This document shows positions 10,838 to 22,732 of a DNA stretch of 64,000 nt, piece by piece. The position numbers and the translations under genes are program-made. The stretch covers positions 28,794 through 92,793 of the forward strand of contig JANBPT010000049.1 in assembly GCA_027575765.1 (NCBI GenBank). The letters run 5' to 3'. Every line of letters starts with the position of its first letter. Position 1 is the stretch's first letter. The notes under the pieces were generated by a model. The model made no database searches, was not told the origin of the DNA, and worked only from the letters and a program-made list of their open reading frames with translations. The DNA is from Tieghemiomyces parasiticus (lineage: Eukaryota; Kickxellomycota; Dimargaritomycetes; Dimargaritales; Dimargaritaceae).

Positions 10838-12734
10838 CTAATCGATCATCAGACGCGGTGGAAGGGTCGCCATACTGGGCGACGCTTCCGTCTCACCGTT
10901 AGCGACCGCAGTCCGTTCGAGACGGCCGTTGGACCCGCTCGCTTTCTCGCCAACCGAGCGATTGTAAAGGCCCTTAGTTGACGTGGTAACCACTTCACCG
11001 GAGGTCATCAGGGCGGACCGGCGGCGAGCGGCCTTGAGACCATGATCAAAGTTGCGGTAGCAGCGCAGGCCGTACCCGAACGACATGAAAATGAGGGCGA
11101 TATTGATGACACCTAGAAAGGTGACAAAGATGCGGCAGTAGGCGTAGGGATCATTGGGTTCGTTGGCGCGGGTGGCCATCAGGGTAACCTCCAAGACTAC
11201 GTAGCCGAGAACGAATCCTAGGCCGACGATAAAGCCCATCATAAGGGAGTGCTGCTCGCGGTTCAGGCCGATGGCCCCGATCGTCACAATGGCCGCAACC
11301 AGCGGGAAAGCGGCGATGAGGCGCGACCAAGGGGCGAAATTTCCTGACACGATGGCCGGGGCCAGGAGTTGGATTACGAAGGCCAGAAGAAAGAAGGAGT
11401 CCATCTTGAGCAGGGTGGTAAGGACCAAGTGGTGGAGGTTCATCCGCTTAATGTCCACGTCCGCGCCCAGCTTCTTGTAGAAGCTCCACGAGAACTCTCG
11501 GTACAGCGGGAAGCCCAGCGCCAACATGAGGAGCGTCCATAGGGAGAGGATACCGACAAGCACGAACTCGTAAGTGAGCGTATTGCGGATGGTCACTTGA
11601 GGATAACGATCGAGGATGATGTTCACCTCGTCGTAGGAGAGCTAAGCAGGAGGTATAGTACGTGCATATGTAGGAAGAGGAGTGGGGGTATTATTAGGGG
11701 TGAATTAGGGTGAGTGGTGATTAGGTTAGGCCATAGACCTACGGTGCCACCTGAACGGGTCGTGCTGGGACCCTTGGCTTACCGTTGGAACCTCGTAGTA
11801 CTGAACGATGCTGTAGGCCAGGAGAAAGAGGTTGAAAATCAGCAGTGCACCAGCCTGAAATATATTTTTGTGGACGAGCTGACGTATGTTTAGGTGGATT
11901 GGCAGCGAGGGTGGGGGCGGATTCAAGGTTAGTACCAAAGCCTCGTCGAGGCACCGGGCTGAACAGAACTGGGGCTTACTGAAATCATCGAGACCTCTGA
12001 AAGTCAAGTCAACCTGGGCGTTGCGCTACGGGGGTTATGTAGGCCAAAACACGTGGGATATGATGGGGACACGTTACTGCGAGAACCACCGCTCCGCCAC
12101 GCTTGGCAGTTCATTCACTTACCGCATCCCACCAGGCTACTGAAGTGAATACCAGCCCCGTGATCATTAGGGCATTGTAGACAACCACAGGCTTGGAGTT
12201 TTGCAACGTGTTGAGGTTAGAGAAGTCGCCGGCGTCGTTGTTGGCCTGGGCCCAATACGAGAAATTGATTTGGTTGATGAGGCCCGACCATACCAAAGAC
12301 TCCACAATCACGGCCACGATGGCGAAACACAGAATAATAACCAGGGAAATCGCGGCAATCCGCCCGCTCGGCATCTGCAGGACGTGGCGGATGGTATCAA
12401 ACGTATAATAATTTTAGCCAGGGAATAGCAGTGGGCCAGGCCATACAATTCTAATCAAGGCGGGGTAGTGTACGTGGTGGCTGTGGTTATGGGGCGGGTC
12501 GGGTGAGAACGCCGTACAGTTCTCCTGCAGATCCTCTTACACCGCGCCACTCTACTCCTGAGTTTGGGACCCACCACCAGGCCTTCGTACCGACGAGCGG
12601 GCTGGCAAGTGGGGTTTATCAGGGGATGAACTTACTAAGCGGTGGACAAGTGAACGCTTAGGCCGGGCGTGGATCACGTCGCCGTTCGGAACCAGGATGA
12701 TAGGCTTAAGGAACCCTGGCGGTGAGTGAACCAT
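10838..12734 (-). CDS. UPF0658-family Golgi-type membrane protein, paralog 1
   Basis: Four exons, 12636-12734, 12123-12374, 11783-11878 and 10838-11641, all phase 0 with GTAAG donors, give 416 residues. There are eight predicted membrane helices. Helix 2 ends in AWWDA and helix 3 is rich in LLIFNLFLLAYSIVQYY. A conserved cytosolic-type segment PLYREFSWSFYKKLGAD...RMNLHH precedes helix 5 (TLLKMDSFFLLAFVIQLL). This block is what I recall of the UPF0658 Golgi apparatus membrane proteins of S. pombe, whose function is not established. The short exon 1 (33 residues, soluble) is inferred by analogy with paralog 2, which has an intron at the same place just before helix 1. The C-terminal 65 residues are polar and end Met-Ile-Asp. 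Family firm, exon 1 less so. Confidence 0.8.
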
Positions 12735-14903
12735 AGCTGTCGATAAATAATGCGGAATGAAGGGGGAGGGTTATTTAACAGGAAAGTTGAAGTAGTTGCA
12801 CCAGGTTGGCTGGGAAGGATGAAGAGTCAACAATTACGGATCGAGCGTCAGACGGGTTTAACGGCCTAATGGTAGGAGAGAGGTGAAGTATGGAACGGCG
12901 ACTTGGCGGGAATACTAATGGTGGGTGAAGAAGTGGAAGCCGTGTAGGAGAGCGGAGCGTAGGGAGGGGGAGGATTTGGGTCACAGGCAAGCGGGACGTA
13001 AATGGCTCTCCGGGGTGCGGCGGGTAGCGGTGTTATATAAGGCGTGAGAGCGGCAAATCGAGTAAAAGCAAGGGGGCGACTGGCAAGAAATAAAGGTTAA
13101 GGGGGATTGAGAGAGGGGGTATAAGCACAATAGGCGGTAGGCAGGGTGGCGGGATAACCCATTCTAGTAAGGTTGATAAGACCGCCCTATAAAAGCGGGG
13201 AGATGCAAAGGGATCACACGACCCTGCAACGGTGCGCATCAAGATGAGAGTGAGGGGGTCAAAAAAAGGCAGGGCGCAAACAATGACGGGGTGAAATCGT
13301 CGCGGCAATGGTGCAATCGATGGTAATAGTAAGAGGCCGAATGGGGAATAAGGACTGAGGACGAGGAGGGCTAGACGTGGGACACCGTTTAGGGCCGTGA
13401 GGCCCAAGCAAACCCGGGCGGCCTTACTAATCACAACAGGGTGGTAATGGCATAGCAATCCGGAGGCCCTCCCCTTCCCCGATTAAAAAGCTGGATGCAC
13501 TTGACCAGCAGACCGAAACACAATAGGATCTAACGACTTACCTCAGAGTCACCCTGTCCTCACCCCCTCCCCCCTGGTCTATTAAGACACAATGGTCGCC
13601 CATCTCCTGGAGAGAGTCGTGGAAGTGCAGGATTAAAGGCAGAGACTCCGAATTCCTTTTGTTCTAGCCGAATGAATCTACCTGACCCATTGTCTTGGAT
13701 GGTGAGCGTGCGTGGGCACGAGTGAAACAATAACCCAGGCCGGCTACCGCGGATAAATTTAGAGTCCAGCCCCTTCCATGCGTGGGCTGTGACACTGCAT
13801 GTCGTAGTCCCCGGTCCATGGTGTAAAGGTGCACGGCCAATTGGAGATCTTCTACCTGCGGAGACGGGGACAGTAAGATTGACTCGTGAGGGATTAGACT
13901 TGAGTCACTCTGGAAGGCGGAGATGGGGCCTTACACATTCATCAACACGATGGCGGGGGGTGTAAACGCAGACAGCCAGGCGATTATATCCGAGCCTGTC
14001 GGACTCGGTCCACGACCTGTGGCATCATTGCGCAAAGCAGGCTGGTACCGCTGATAGGATATACCGGCGATATATGAGGAGAGCTAAGAAAAGAGGTATC
14101 TTGGTGTGCTGTTCCGCCGGTCAAGTTCGCTCCTGGAAAAAAAAAGGCATACATACTATTGATATCCACCACCGCTCGGTATGACGAACAAAGTCTGTCT
14201 AACTGTTGGCATCATGGGCTGATGCTGCGACCGTCCAGTCCCGTTTAAGTCTCCGTTGCCCCTCTCCGACGTTCGCCGTTTGGTGGGTAGAACTGCTAGC
14301 CCGGGTTGCCGCGAGGTACGGTCCATGCCCACCCAGGTGATAAGTATAGTTTGCCCAAAGCCCATGTTTTTTTTTGCCTCCAGCAGTACCCGCTATGTTT
14401 GAGTGTCTACGAATAGGTAGTCAGCACCACAGCCTCTTCCACAGTAGAATGACCTCTTGCCTTGGTTATTAGCGCATTGGATGGTTTAGGCGGATCGCCA
14501 CTGACCGCCTAGTTTTATCCATGACACCCTGATAGACCAGGACAATGGACTGTGCCTCTCTAGTATTGATCGATAGGCCTGCAGAATGAACTGTATATAT
14601 GTATGGAATGATGCAGAAGCGAGGTCGAAAGCGCACTTAAAGGGTCGGACGGCTAGAGTTTTAGCATACAAGCTAAACTGCATTGTTGACGATTAGCCCA
14701 TTAACCTTTTCTACTTTAGGTACTACTTTCCTGTTTCGCAATCGGTTTATTTCTAAGTACGCCAAGGGTAGCTGAGAGCTTATATTAAATAGCGTAGCAC
14801 GAGGGTAGAGTGGTTTAGGGCGGGAAACCCAGGGCCTCGCTTACAGAACCGGAGACCCTAGAACCAATTAGTACAAAAAGGACCAACCAGTTGACGGACC
14901 CGT
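12735..14903. other. Intergenic region between the two UPF0658 paralogs
   Basis: 2.2 kb with no recognisable gene. A 141-codon hydrophobic minus frame (13033-13458) begins at TTG, lacks an early ATG and has no family features. The left part must contain the promoter of paralog 1; an AT-rich TTAAATAA on the minus strand near 12771-12778 is the only candidate element. Confidence 0.45.
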
Positions 14904-16396
14904 TCAGTCAATCTCGATGTTGCTCAGGGGCCGAAGCTCGGCAAAATTAGGGGCTGGCCGGCCGCCCAGGGGCCGCAGTGGGTCCGCCTCAGTCTCGGGC
15001 TTAAAACCGTGATAGGCTGGAGGCGCGGCGAGAGGCGACTGCTTGGCTTCGCGCCGGGCTTGTAGGAGCCCACGTCCAACGTTGCGGAGGCACAAAATAC
15101 CCCAAGTCAAGCTCAGGATTATCAGGACGATTAGGATTACGGTGAAAAAGTATAAAAAATAGCGGCTGTTGGCGTACGGATCGTCGACAGTGGAGTGGTG
15201 GGCGGCCATGTAGATGAGCTCAAACAGAATATAAGCTAGGCCAAGGACCAACCCCACCAGGAACCCGTACATGGCACCGCGCTTCTCGTACAGTAGGCCA
15301 TAGAAGCCCAGTCCCAGGACGATCAGACTCCCCGGCAGTGTGATGCTGATGCGTAAAATATTACCCACATCCCGTACGGTGAGGACCAAGGTGGCCATCT
15401 GGACGGCGTAAGAAATGAAAAAGAAGAGGTCCAGCTTGAGAAGGGTGAGCAAAAAGCCATGTTGCAAGTTCATCCGGCGCAACTGCAGGTCGGCGCCAAG
15501 CTTCTCGTAGAAACTCCAAGCGAAGAGTCGGTAGAGTGGGTATGCGACAGCGACCAAGGCCAGGGTGACAGTCGACACGGTAGCAATGAGGCCAAATTCG
15601 AGGGGCGAGGAAGTCATGGTGAAATCATGGGTATCGTCACTTAAGGTCATAAGGCTGCGGTGCTGGAAGTACTGGATCGCGCTGTACAAGATTAGCATGC
15701 CGTTAAACAGGATCATCGAACCGGCCAGGAACAAATTACTGTGCAGGAGAGCGTCCCACCACGCCGCCACGTCGAACACGACAGAAGCGGCAAAGATGGC
15801 GTGGTAAATCAGCACGGGGCGCGATTTCATCATCAGCGCGGCCATGTCGTGACGGCGATGTATCCCGCCCGGGCTGGACGGGGAAAAGCTACCGCTCAGG
15901 TCGAAGGCGCTACTGCCAGGGGTTTCCCCCATGTCCATGCCATTATCCATCGCATCAAAGTGGTCCGCCGCAATGATGGCCTCGAGAACAATACACACAA
16001 TAGCCTGTAGTGCAATTAAAAGGAGAACCCCCCGGGTCAGCCAAGTCTTGGGAAACTGTGTCGCAAGTGAAAATGTATGGGAATAGGTGGGGCGATGGAT
16101 TGTATAGGGACGGGTTACTAAGGACGATGATCAGAATACTCCAAAAAAAGGAGATTGGGCCAAAGGTGCCAGGAGACGCGATACGGATAAGGCGTTCGCA
16201 GTCTCAAGATGCTCTCCCAAGGACCATGTTGAAGTCGGGAAAATGCCGGGACAAGGTACGGCATAGATAGGGTCTGTAGTTCCCGGCCAAGAGGGGATAT
16301 ACTTACCGCGACGGACACCATTTTGCGCCAGCCAGTTGGAGCTACCAGTGGTTCCTCGTTTTTGAATAACTGGCCCTTGTTTTCAGTCAGTACCAT
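14904..16396 (-). CDS. UPF0658-family Golgi-type membrane protein, paralog 2
   Basis: Two exons, 16307-16396 (30 residues, ATG at 16396) and 14904-16055, joined in phase 0 across a 251-nt intron, give 413 residues, almost the same length as paralog 1. There are eight helices at the same spacing, starting with RGVLLLIALQAIVCIVLEAII. Shared landmarks with paralog 1 are AAWWDAL, LFNGMLILYSAIQYF, PLYRLFAWSFYEKLGAD, RMNLQH and LLTLLKLDLFFFISY. A Ser/Gly/Asp-rich loop of about 45 residues follows helix 1. The protein ends Ile-Glu-Ile-Asp. It lacks two of the three introns of paralog 1. Role unknown; a Golgi or other endomembrane location is inferred from the family. Confidence 0.85.
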
Positions 16397-18244
16397 ATGA
16401 TGGAGGTATTGCCGTTGAACTTGGGACGGTCAGCCAGTCGAGGCAAAATACAGACGTATGCTAGGCCTAAAGAAGGTAGAGGAGGAGGTAAACAGTTCCA
16501 GTGACCAGAATATAAGGTAAGAGGTCGGCCTGTGGTTACCAACGGCGTAGGGGGAGGGAGGATAACTCAGGGGTTGAAAGGGGCGTCGACGGACGATGGT
16601 CGCGAGTTAATTAAAAAAATGGATAAAAATCTGGTAAGGCTAAATCAATTTACAAGGTGCAAGAAAACCTCTCGGAGTAGGTCCTGGTCAGATTAAATGG
16701 ATCAAGGACAGGTGGCTAGGGTAACAAGGGATAGGAAAAAATTATGGGACAACGAAGTGGTCGTAATGTGTAGCGGGGGTGAAGGCCACTGGCGGCGGAC
16801 CCAGAAACATTTATAAGAGGTCACCCAACCGGCAGATCCTCGTTCCCCTCTCACATCTCATTGTTTACATCAGACCATGGCGCGCTCAGCAGTCGTCCGA
16901 ATTAATCACCGCTTTAGGCCACACTTCCTGCATCACACTGTCGCCAGAGACCTCCTCTATGGGAGGACGATTGGGAAAAGACCAGCGCGCGCGCGATTGC
17001 ACCTCCGAGGTGAGGGAGTTCCACTGGGAAGGGAGGAGATGGGAAATAGAAAGGTGTGGGAGGGGGGATAATGGAAACAAGGCCATGCATATCCAGAAGG
17101 CGGCAGGGTAAATCCATTGTAAGTCGTCGACGCAGTACCGCGGGTGACCGACGACACTGTAGAACGGATTAGGCCATACACGTAGCATTGAAAGTTGGCC
17201 CAATCCCAATGAAGAGTAGGCCATTGCAAATCCAGCCATGGAGAGAGTACGAAGTATAGAAGGATCAGCATGCTCCTCTCCACCTTCCATTAGGCCGATG
17301 CAACGGGTCGTAAGGTAGGCCGGGGCCAATCCGGAAGGTGGAGTCAGGACCAACTTCGGCTCCGTCGAGGGCCCATGTGTGGCTAGAAAGGGCCAGATAA
17401 GGTTTTTCCAACGATATGGCCGATGTCCAGGATAAATTGCTAGGGTGGCGTCCCGGGCCAGTTCTGCAAGGGATGGGTGGGGCTCAGAGTGGCTTTAGAT
17501 CCGAGTCCATATCGTCCAGAAAGATGACCTTTGTGCGGACCACCAGAGTCGATGTGCTACTGTAACCCAAATTAGGTATACCACTGACAATCACGTCCCT
17601 TCGCCATCATTAGTTTTTTTTCCCGATATTGTCACATTATCTACCCCCATACCCCGCAGGGCTTTGCGTTCAATTTGGGGTGCTCACCTCATCGCTGGGG
17701 CATAGCAATCAGCCTCTCACCGATCTCTGCCCTTAGATGTTTGGGGGGGGGTTCCCCTTGGGTCGGTTGGCCGTAGCCTTGTGAATTGTCATCAGCTTTG
17801 TGGCGGATTGTTGGTATATTTCTGGGTTATAGCTCAAACAATGCAGCTCTCTGGACATAGGTAAAGCGATTGTAAAGAACAGTAGTGTTGGTATACCCTC
17901 TAACAGCTCTGCTAGTCAGAGGTGGACAATATTGCTTCTGGGTGATAGCTTTCCAATAGCCTGTGCCTGATTTGAGGCAAGGTGAAGAGCCAACCCAAAA
18001 TTATCACCCACAAATTACGCTAGTGGTGTATGAGAGTGTGCATCACACCGTCCCCTATCAATCCAGCGGGTCGGTATATGTATATTATTTACTATTGTTG
18101 GGATACTTTGTATGCTAGACTGGAGACAATACCGACGCCACACACCAACAATTACACGCCAAAACTAAGTACCCTTGCCGTTCTATGCCACAGTAATTGT
18201 AAAACGCAAATGGACAGGCGAGAGCGTAATGTGAAGCCCTTAGC
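16397..18244. other. Intergenic region, no gene recognised
   Basis: 1.8 kb between paralogs 2 and 3. A 155-codon minus frame (16886-17353) starts at TTG and shows no family feature. There is a run of nine G at 17743-17751. Nothing else stands out. Confidence 0.45.
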
Positions 18245-19306
18245 TCAGGTTTCCATGGGGGTAGATGCCTGGCGTTCCTTGGTCCATACGCGTATAATTT
18301 GGTAGTATTGAAAGCCTGTGATTGCCAGCAGTCCGACAATCATGGTCAGGGAAAAAGCAATAAACAGGTATGCGAGCATGGTGGCATTACCGGACATGTA
18401 TTGCACGGATGGTGAGCGGTTGGCCGTGATGACCAACGTTGCGATGAAATAGGCAATGGCTAAAAGCTGCGTGGCGAGGTAGCCCAGGTAGCAGAGGTGG
18501 GTGACGTTCTGCAGACACAGGTAGCCGAGGGCCGGGATGAGTGCCGTGATGATGACACCACCGACAAAATGTAATATATTGGCCGGGTTACTGTCGACGA
18601 CTAGGAAGGCCATGGACTCGGCCATGCTCATGACACACGCGCTAAAGGCTAGAGAAGAAAAAGTCCGGCGGACCCGGGTGAGGAGGCCGTCAGTATAAAA
18701 GGTGACGTCGGGAAGGGGGAGCAGTAAGTTCAAGGCGACGCCCAGGGCGGTCAGGGCTAGGGTGCAGATGACGAGAATAATGCTCGTGAGGATGGTGTAA
18801 ACCGGCAAGTGGCGGGCGAACTGTATTGACGAGGTGGCCATGACGCGGGCTACGTTGGGTCGGGTCAAAACAGGGATGTCCAGCGTAAGGAGCAAGCCGA
18901 GGCAAGTGAGCACACTATTGAAACCAACCAGGGCCGCGGTGCGGACCGGGCACCGTCGCGCAATGGCTCGCCACCAGTAAAAGAGGGCGAGATAGGTGCT
19001 CAGGATGAGAACAAAGCTTCCAATGCTGACTGCGCCCAGAGTCGCCATGTCGTTGATGCGAGGCGAAGGAAGTCGGTCCCGGAGGGACTTGGCCAGTCGA
19101 ATTTGGTGGTACTGGGAGGCCAGAACGAGGGACTGTAGGATTGTGGTCAGGACGGCTTGCGTGAGGACGACGGCCAGAGTAGTCCGACCGAGGGTGGTCG
19201 TGGGGGCCGTGCCCCATGACGTGTCTTCGCCTGTCAGCCAGCGGCGCGGGGCTGGTTCCTTGGCCAGGGTGGTCCCAGAGCCCCAAGTGTAGCGCGGGTT
19301 ATCCAT
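18245..19306 (-). CDS. Eight-helix membrane protein, probable diverged UPF0658-like paralog 3
   Basis: A 353-residue intronless frame with ATG at 19306 (the frame extends upstream only through a GTG). Eight hydrophobic helices are spaced as in paralogs 1 and 2. Position-matched remnants are: helix 1 ending near Q-S-L-V, helix 2 ending FYWWRAI (compare AWWDA), helix 3 containing GFNSVL (compare IFNLFL), helix 4 entering a TFYTDGL-type segment where the others have SFYKKLG, and a polar C-terminus. No single motif is strong enough to prove homology, so the family is inferred from topology, size, orientation and adjacency. The N-terminal 45 residues are Thr/Pro-rich and soluble. Function unknown. 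Confidence 0.7.
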   Translation of the reverse strand: MDNPRYTWGSGTTLAKEPAPRRWLTGEDTSWGTAPTTTLGRTTLAVVLTQAVLTTILQSLVLASQYHQIRLAKSLRDRLPSPRINDMATLGAVSIGSFVLILSTYLALFYWWRAIARRCPVRTAALVGFNSVLTCLGLLLTLDIPVLTRPNVARVMATSSIQFARHLPVYTILTSIILVICTLALTALGVALNLLLPLPDVTFYTDGLLTRVRRTFSSLAFSACVMSMAESMAFLVVDSNPANILHFVGGVIITALIPALGYLCLQNVTHLCYLGYLATQLLAIAYFIATLVITANRSPSVQYMSGNATMLAYLFIAFSLTMIVGLLAITGFQYYQIIRVWTKERQASTPMET

Positions 19307-22300
19307 ACTAGGCCAAGTAAGCGAATAGGCAACAATGTAGAATAGTGGATGGCAGAGGATGTTTGGCGTGCAGTGGAGTCTAAACACTAGTATTGAAGGT
19401 GTGTCCGTAATACAAAGGCACGGAAGCTAAAAAGAGAGGGTTGGCAATGTCGCGTGGTCAGCCTGGGTGGCGCCCCGGGGCTTTAATAGGACTTGACCCT
19501 CGTAAGGAAAGGCTGGCGTTCAAAAGGTGGTAAATAAGTCTAGTGGAGGGATAGAGAGCGCTAGGATCCCGATTATCCGCCGGATTCAATATCTAACCAG
19601 AACCCTTCAGGTGTAGAGAAAGGTATATCGATTCTCGTAGGACTAATAATGTCTTGTATCTAAAGGGTAGACGGCTATCAAAGAATTCAGTGCCAGCCGG
19701 CTGCTTAGTTGGGGTCTGCGGTAGTGTTTGGGTTGTATGACTAACCCTTGGACCAAGTGACAGAGGGGATGCGCAGTTAAAAAAATAGCGAGCAAGATAG
19801 TCGGGGAAGTGAGTCTGGTCCAATATAACGAGTAGGCGGGGAGGGAAGATAGAGCTCAGGGATAAAACGGCAGACTCCATTGGAAACGGCTAGGTGGGCC
19901 AAGGGTCATGAGCATGTAAAGTAAAAGTTTATCGCGTTTGAAGAAAGAAAAGTCACATCTCGGCCTGCCAGCCTGGCATTATGGCTGGTAACTCAAACCG
20001 GTGGCGCAGAGGAAACGAGCACAAGTCGGACATCGACAGGCCAGTATCATAGCTCCGAAAGAACACCACGTTTTTTTTAATGACAAGTCCACGGCTTTGG
20101 TAGGGAAAGATGGGGCTGGTTACGGCTTGATCTGTCCCCCAAGGAAACCGTATGTGGCTATAGATGAATGGCGAGGGGGGGGGACAAAGAGTGTATAAGA
20201 TAAAGCTGGTCGCTGTCCGGGGGGTCACGAACGGAAAAAATAAAAGAACCGGAGCAATCGGCGGCGAGAAGTAGGTGGTGGTCGCGTTGCACACTCGGTG
20301 AGGGGTGGTGGCGGCGGCCTGTGATACCCACTCGTTGGTCTGCTTTTACCCGACCGATCCGAACCAACCGCCAGCGTTGCTACACCCTGCGTAACCTGTG
20401 GCTTTTATCACCAGAAAGCGACGAGGCAGAGGAGGGCGAGGACGATTGAGAGCGTAAGAGATAGGGTGCTCCACAGGTATAGAGTAAAAAAAACTGGGTT
20501 GAATGGTCTTTGGCTAGAGACAACTGTCCTCAGTGTCGTGACAAGACAAACGGGTCCAACCACCGTAGTGACAACGCGCTACATTACCATCGCAGTTCTT
20601 GGTATAGACAATAAGGTGTCAAACTGTTACAGACAGTAGGGTGGCGCCCGTTTGCTTCCTTCATTCATAAAAACATGGTGTGAATTTCTCATTGGCTTTG
20701 TTTGAAGCTTGTAAGTATCGAATAGGGATATGTCAACAGGTCGAATTTAATGGCATAATATATTTGGCATGGCCAATAGGCAGGGGGTAATCAGACTGTA
20801 ACAATAATTCTGCCGCTTGACCGTTATTTTTATCCAGTGGCCCGGCAAACTTCCGCCATTGGCGCAGCTAGTGCGTTGAAGGTCAGAAACTATGTAAGGT
20901 TGGGTGGATTCCAAGCCAAGCGCAGTGGTCTAGCATTAAATGCCCCATTTGGACTGGTCATAAGTGGACGGAACGCGGTTCACCACGCACTCCCGTTGTC
21001 TTTTTTACGCCCTTATCAGTAACAAATGCCTTGTAGCGGCTTCAGGCCCGTAACGTATGGCTGCTGATCCGCCATTCGGCTATTCTATATATATTAGGGT
21101 TGCAGGTTGAGGAGGCCGATGGGCCACCGACGGCTGGTTGCACGAGAGGTGACGGTTAGGGGCGTGATTGATGCGCCGCCCCGTGTAGCTAGTCAACTCT
21201 ATCTCTTTACGTTGGCGCCATGCAGGTAAAGCCCTGTAAGCCTCCTCCCTATCGGATTCTAGGGCATCTACCCGAGCCCCACGGTTAACCAGTGTTGGAA
21301 ATGCAACGTTTTACCCGCTGGTTGATTGAAGATCAAACGTATATTAAATAGGAGGCATTGTTGTATCTAGCCGGCGACAGGCTACACGCCGGAACATTCG
21401 TATTGGAAGCGGACCGAGCCAGCTGTGCACCCATTCTACTTAGACGCGCCTTTTTCCTTACTGGGGCCCTTCTTACCCATGGGAAACTTTCGGTCCGTGG
21501 TAAGGGCAAAGTGGCCAGAGGCCGAAGTTTTTCGGCAACTCCAGAAAGCTGGAAAAGGGGGCAGAAGACGTTGTACGTGCGCTGTCGCGATGGTCAATAA
21601 CACACAATGCCTGATCATGAAAGCGGAGAAACGTACTGCTCAATTCCAACTGTTAAGTATAGATAATCAATTGAAGTGAATCTTTTCTTAAAACCACAGC
21701 GTCTGCGAGAGAGGGGCAACCGAGCCATTCAATGCCGTCTCTTTAGCACGTTGCATTGGAAGCAACACGTCGTATGGACCCTCCGTTAGCAAAAGACCGT
21801 GGCGTGAGGGCGAGTGAGAGGGAGAAAAGCCTCTCATATGTCCGCGCCTTCCAATTTCTAGGACGAGGGTATGTCCGCCGAGAGGCCCTAGTTGGGTACC
21901 GGCGAGCTCTCTAGAGTGTCACCAGGACACGCTATTTGATCCGGACACTCAAATGAGCCGTCAAATTGGACAGGAAGGGGAGGCGGAGAGGTGAAGGACG
22001 GTAGCACGAATGCGGCCGACCGAGGGCGACGGCTCACGCCACCAAGGTCATAGAGGTGAATATAACATCACCTTTGCCAAGCATAGAGCGTAATAATGGG
22101 CAACGTGTGTGACGGCCTACCCACAATTGCTGAGTAATTCGCTCATAGGGACATGCTCAGAGCGGACATTACACTGTTTATCCGCTGGTGACCAATTTTT
22201 GGCACATCCCGGACTACCGCGCCCTTGATGTTTGGCTGAGCTCCTCGCCGGCTCAGACGGAGCAGGTCAGCTCCCTAAAGCATTGCTATCCAGAGGTGCG

Positions 22301-22732
22301 AATTGGTACCACCCTCTGTCCCCCCTCCAGCGCTTCGAGCCGCTTACGGCAGCGAGACTTACGCAACGGTGGTCGCCAGACTCTCAATGTGGCTCTGTGC
22401 TTCTACCGACTCTCTCCTTTGCTTCCCTGCATCGTATGACCAGTGGGACTTCTTCACGGCCTCTTCACCTTCAATACCAACGAAAGAAAGGGGATTATCC
22501 TGATGATAACAGGCTTCTCGGATCATCCCGAATCAGGGCGAATCCAGTGCCCATATAAATACGATATCCGCCCACCACACTCTTTCAAGTATATCAGCCA
22601 ACACATCACACCCCTCCTGGTCCTTCACCTCGCCTGCTTTAACATCATAATTATTGGTCGTGTCCTGGGGAATACCCCAAGTTAACCTATTTCCCGCCCC
22701 TTTCCGTCAGAGTCTTTGATCTTCAGCTCATC
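19307..22732. other. Long intergenic region, no gene recognised
   Basis: 3.4 kb with only short open frames, most starting at TTG or GTG. A run of nine G lies at 20175-20183. The right end contains the TATA box and leader of the Gln-rich secreted gene. I saw no tRNA-like B box or transposon motif. Confidence 0.45.
22554..22560 (+). promoter_or_regulatory. TATA box of the Gln-rich secreted protein gene
   Basis: TATAAAT sits about 180 bases before the ATG at 22733 and is followed by pyrimidine-rich leader sequence. It is the best-formed core promoter motif in the window. Confidence 0.5.

Noticed and set aside
11690..11740. TTAGGG-like repeats suggesting an interstitial telomere tract
   Set aside because: Only a few imperfect copies, and they lie in intron 3 of UPF0658 paralog 1, where the complementary strand serves as branch-point and pyrimidine sequence.
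13033..13458. 141-codon hydrophobic minus frame
   Set aside because: It starts at TTG with no early ATG, is Leu/Pro-repetitive and has no helix pattern or family motif. The purine-rich plus strand explains the Leu/Pro bias.
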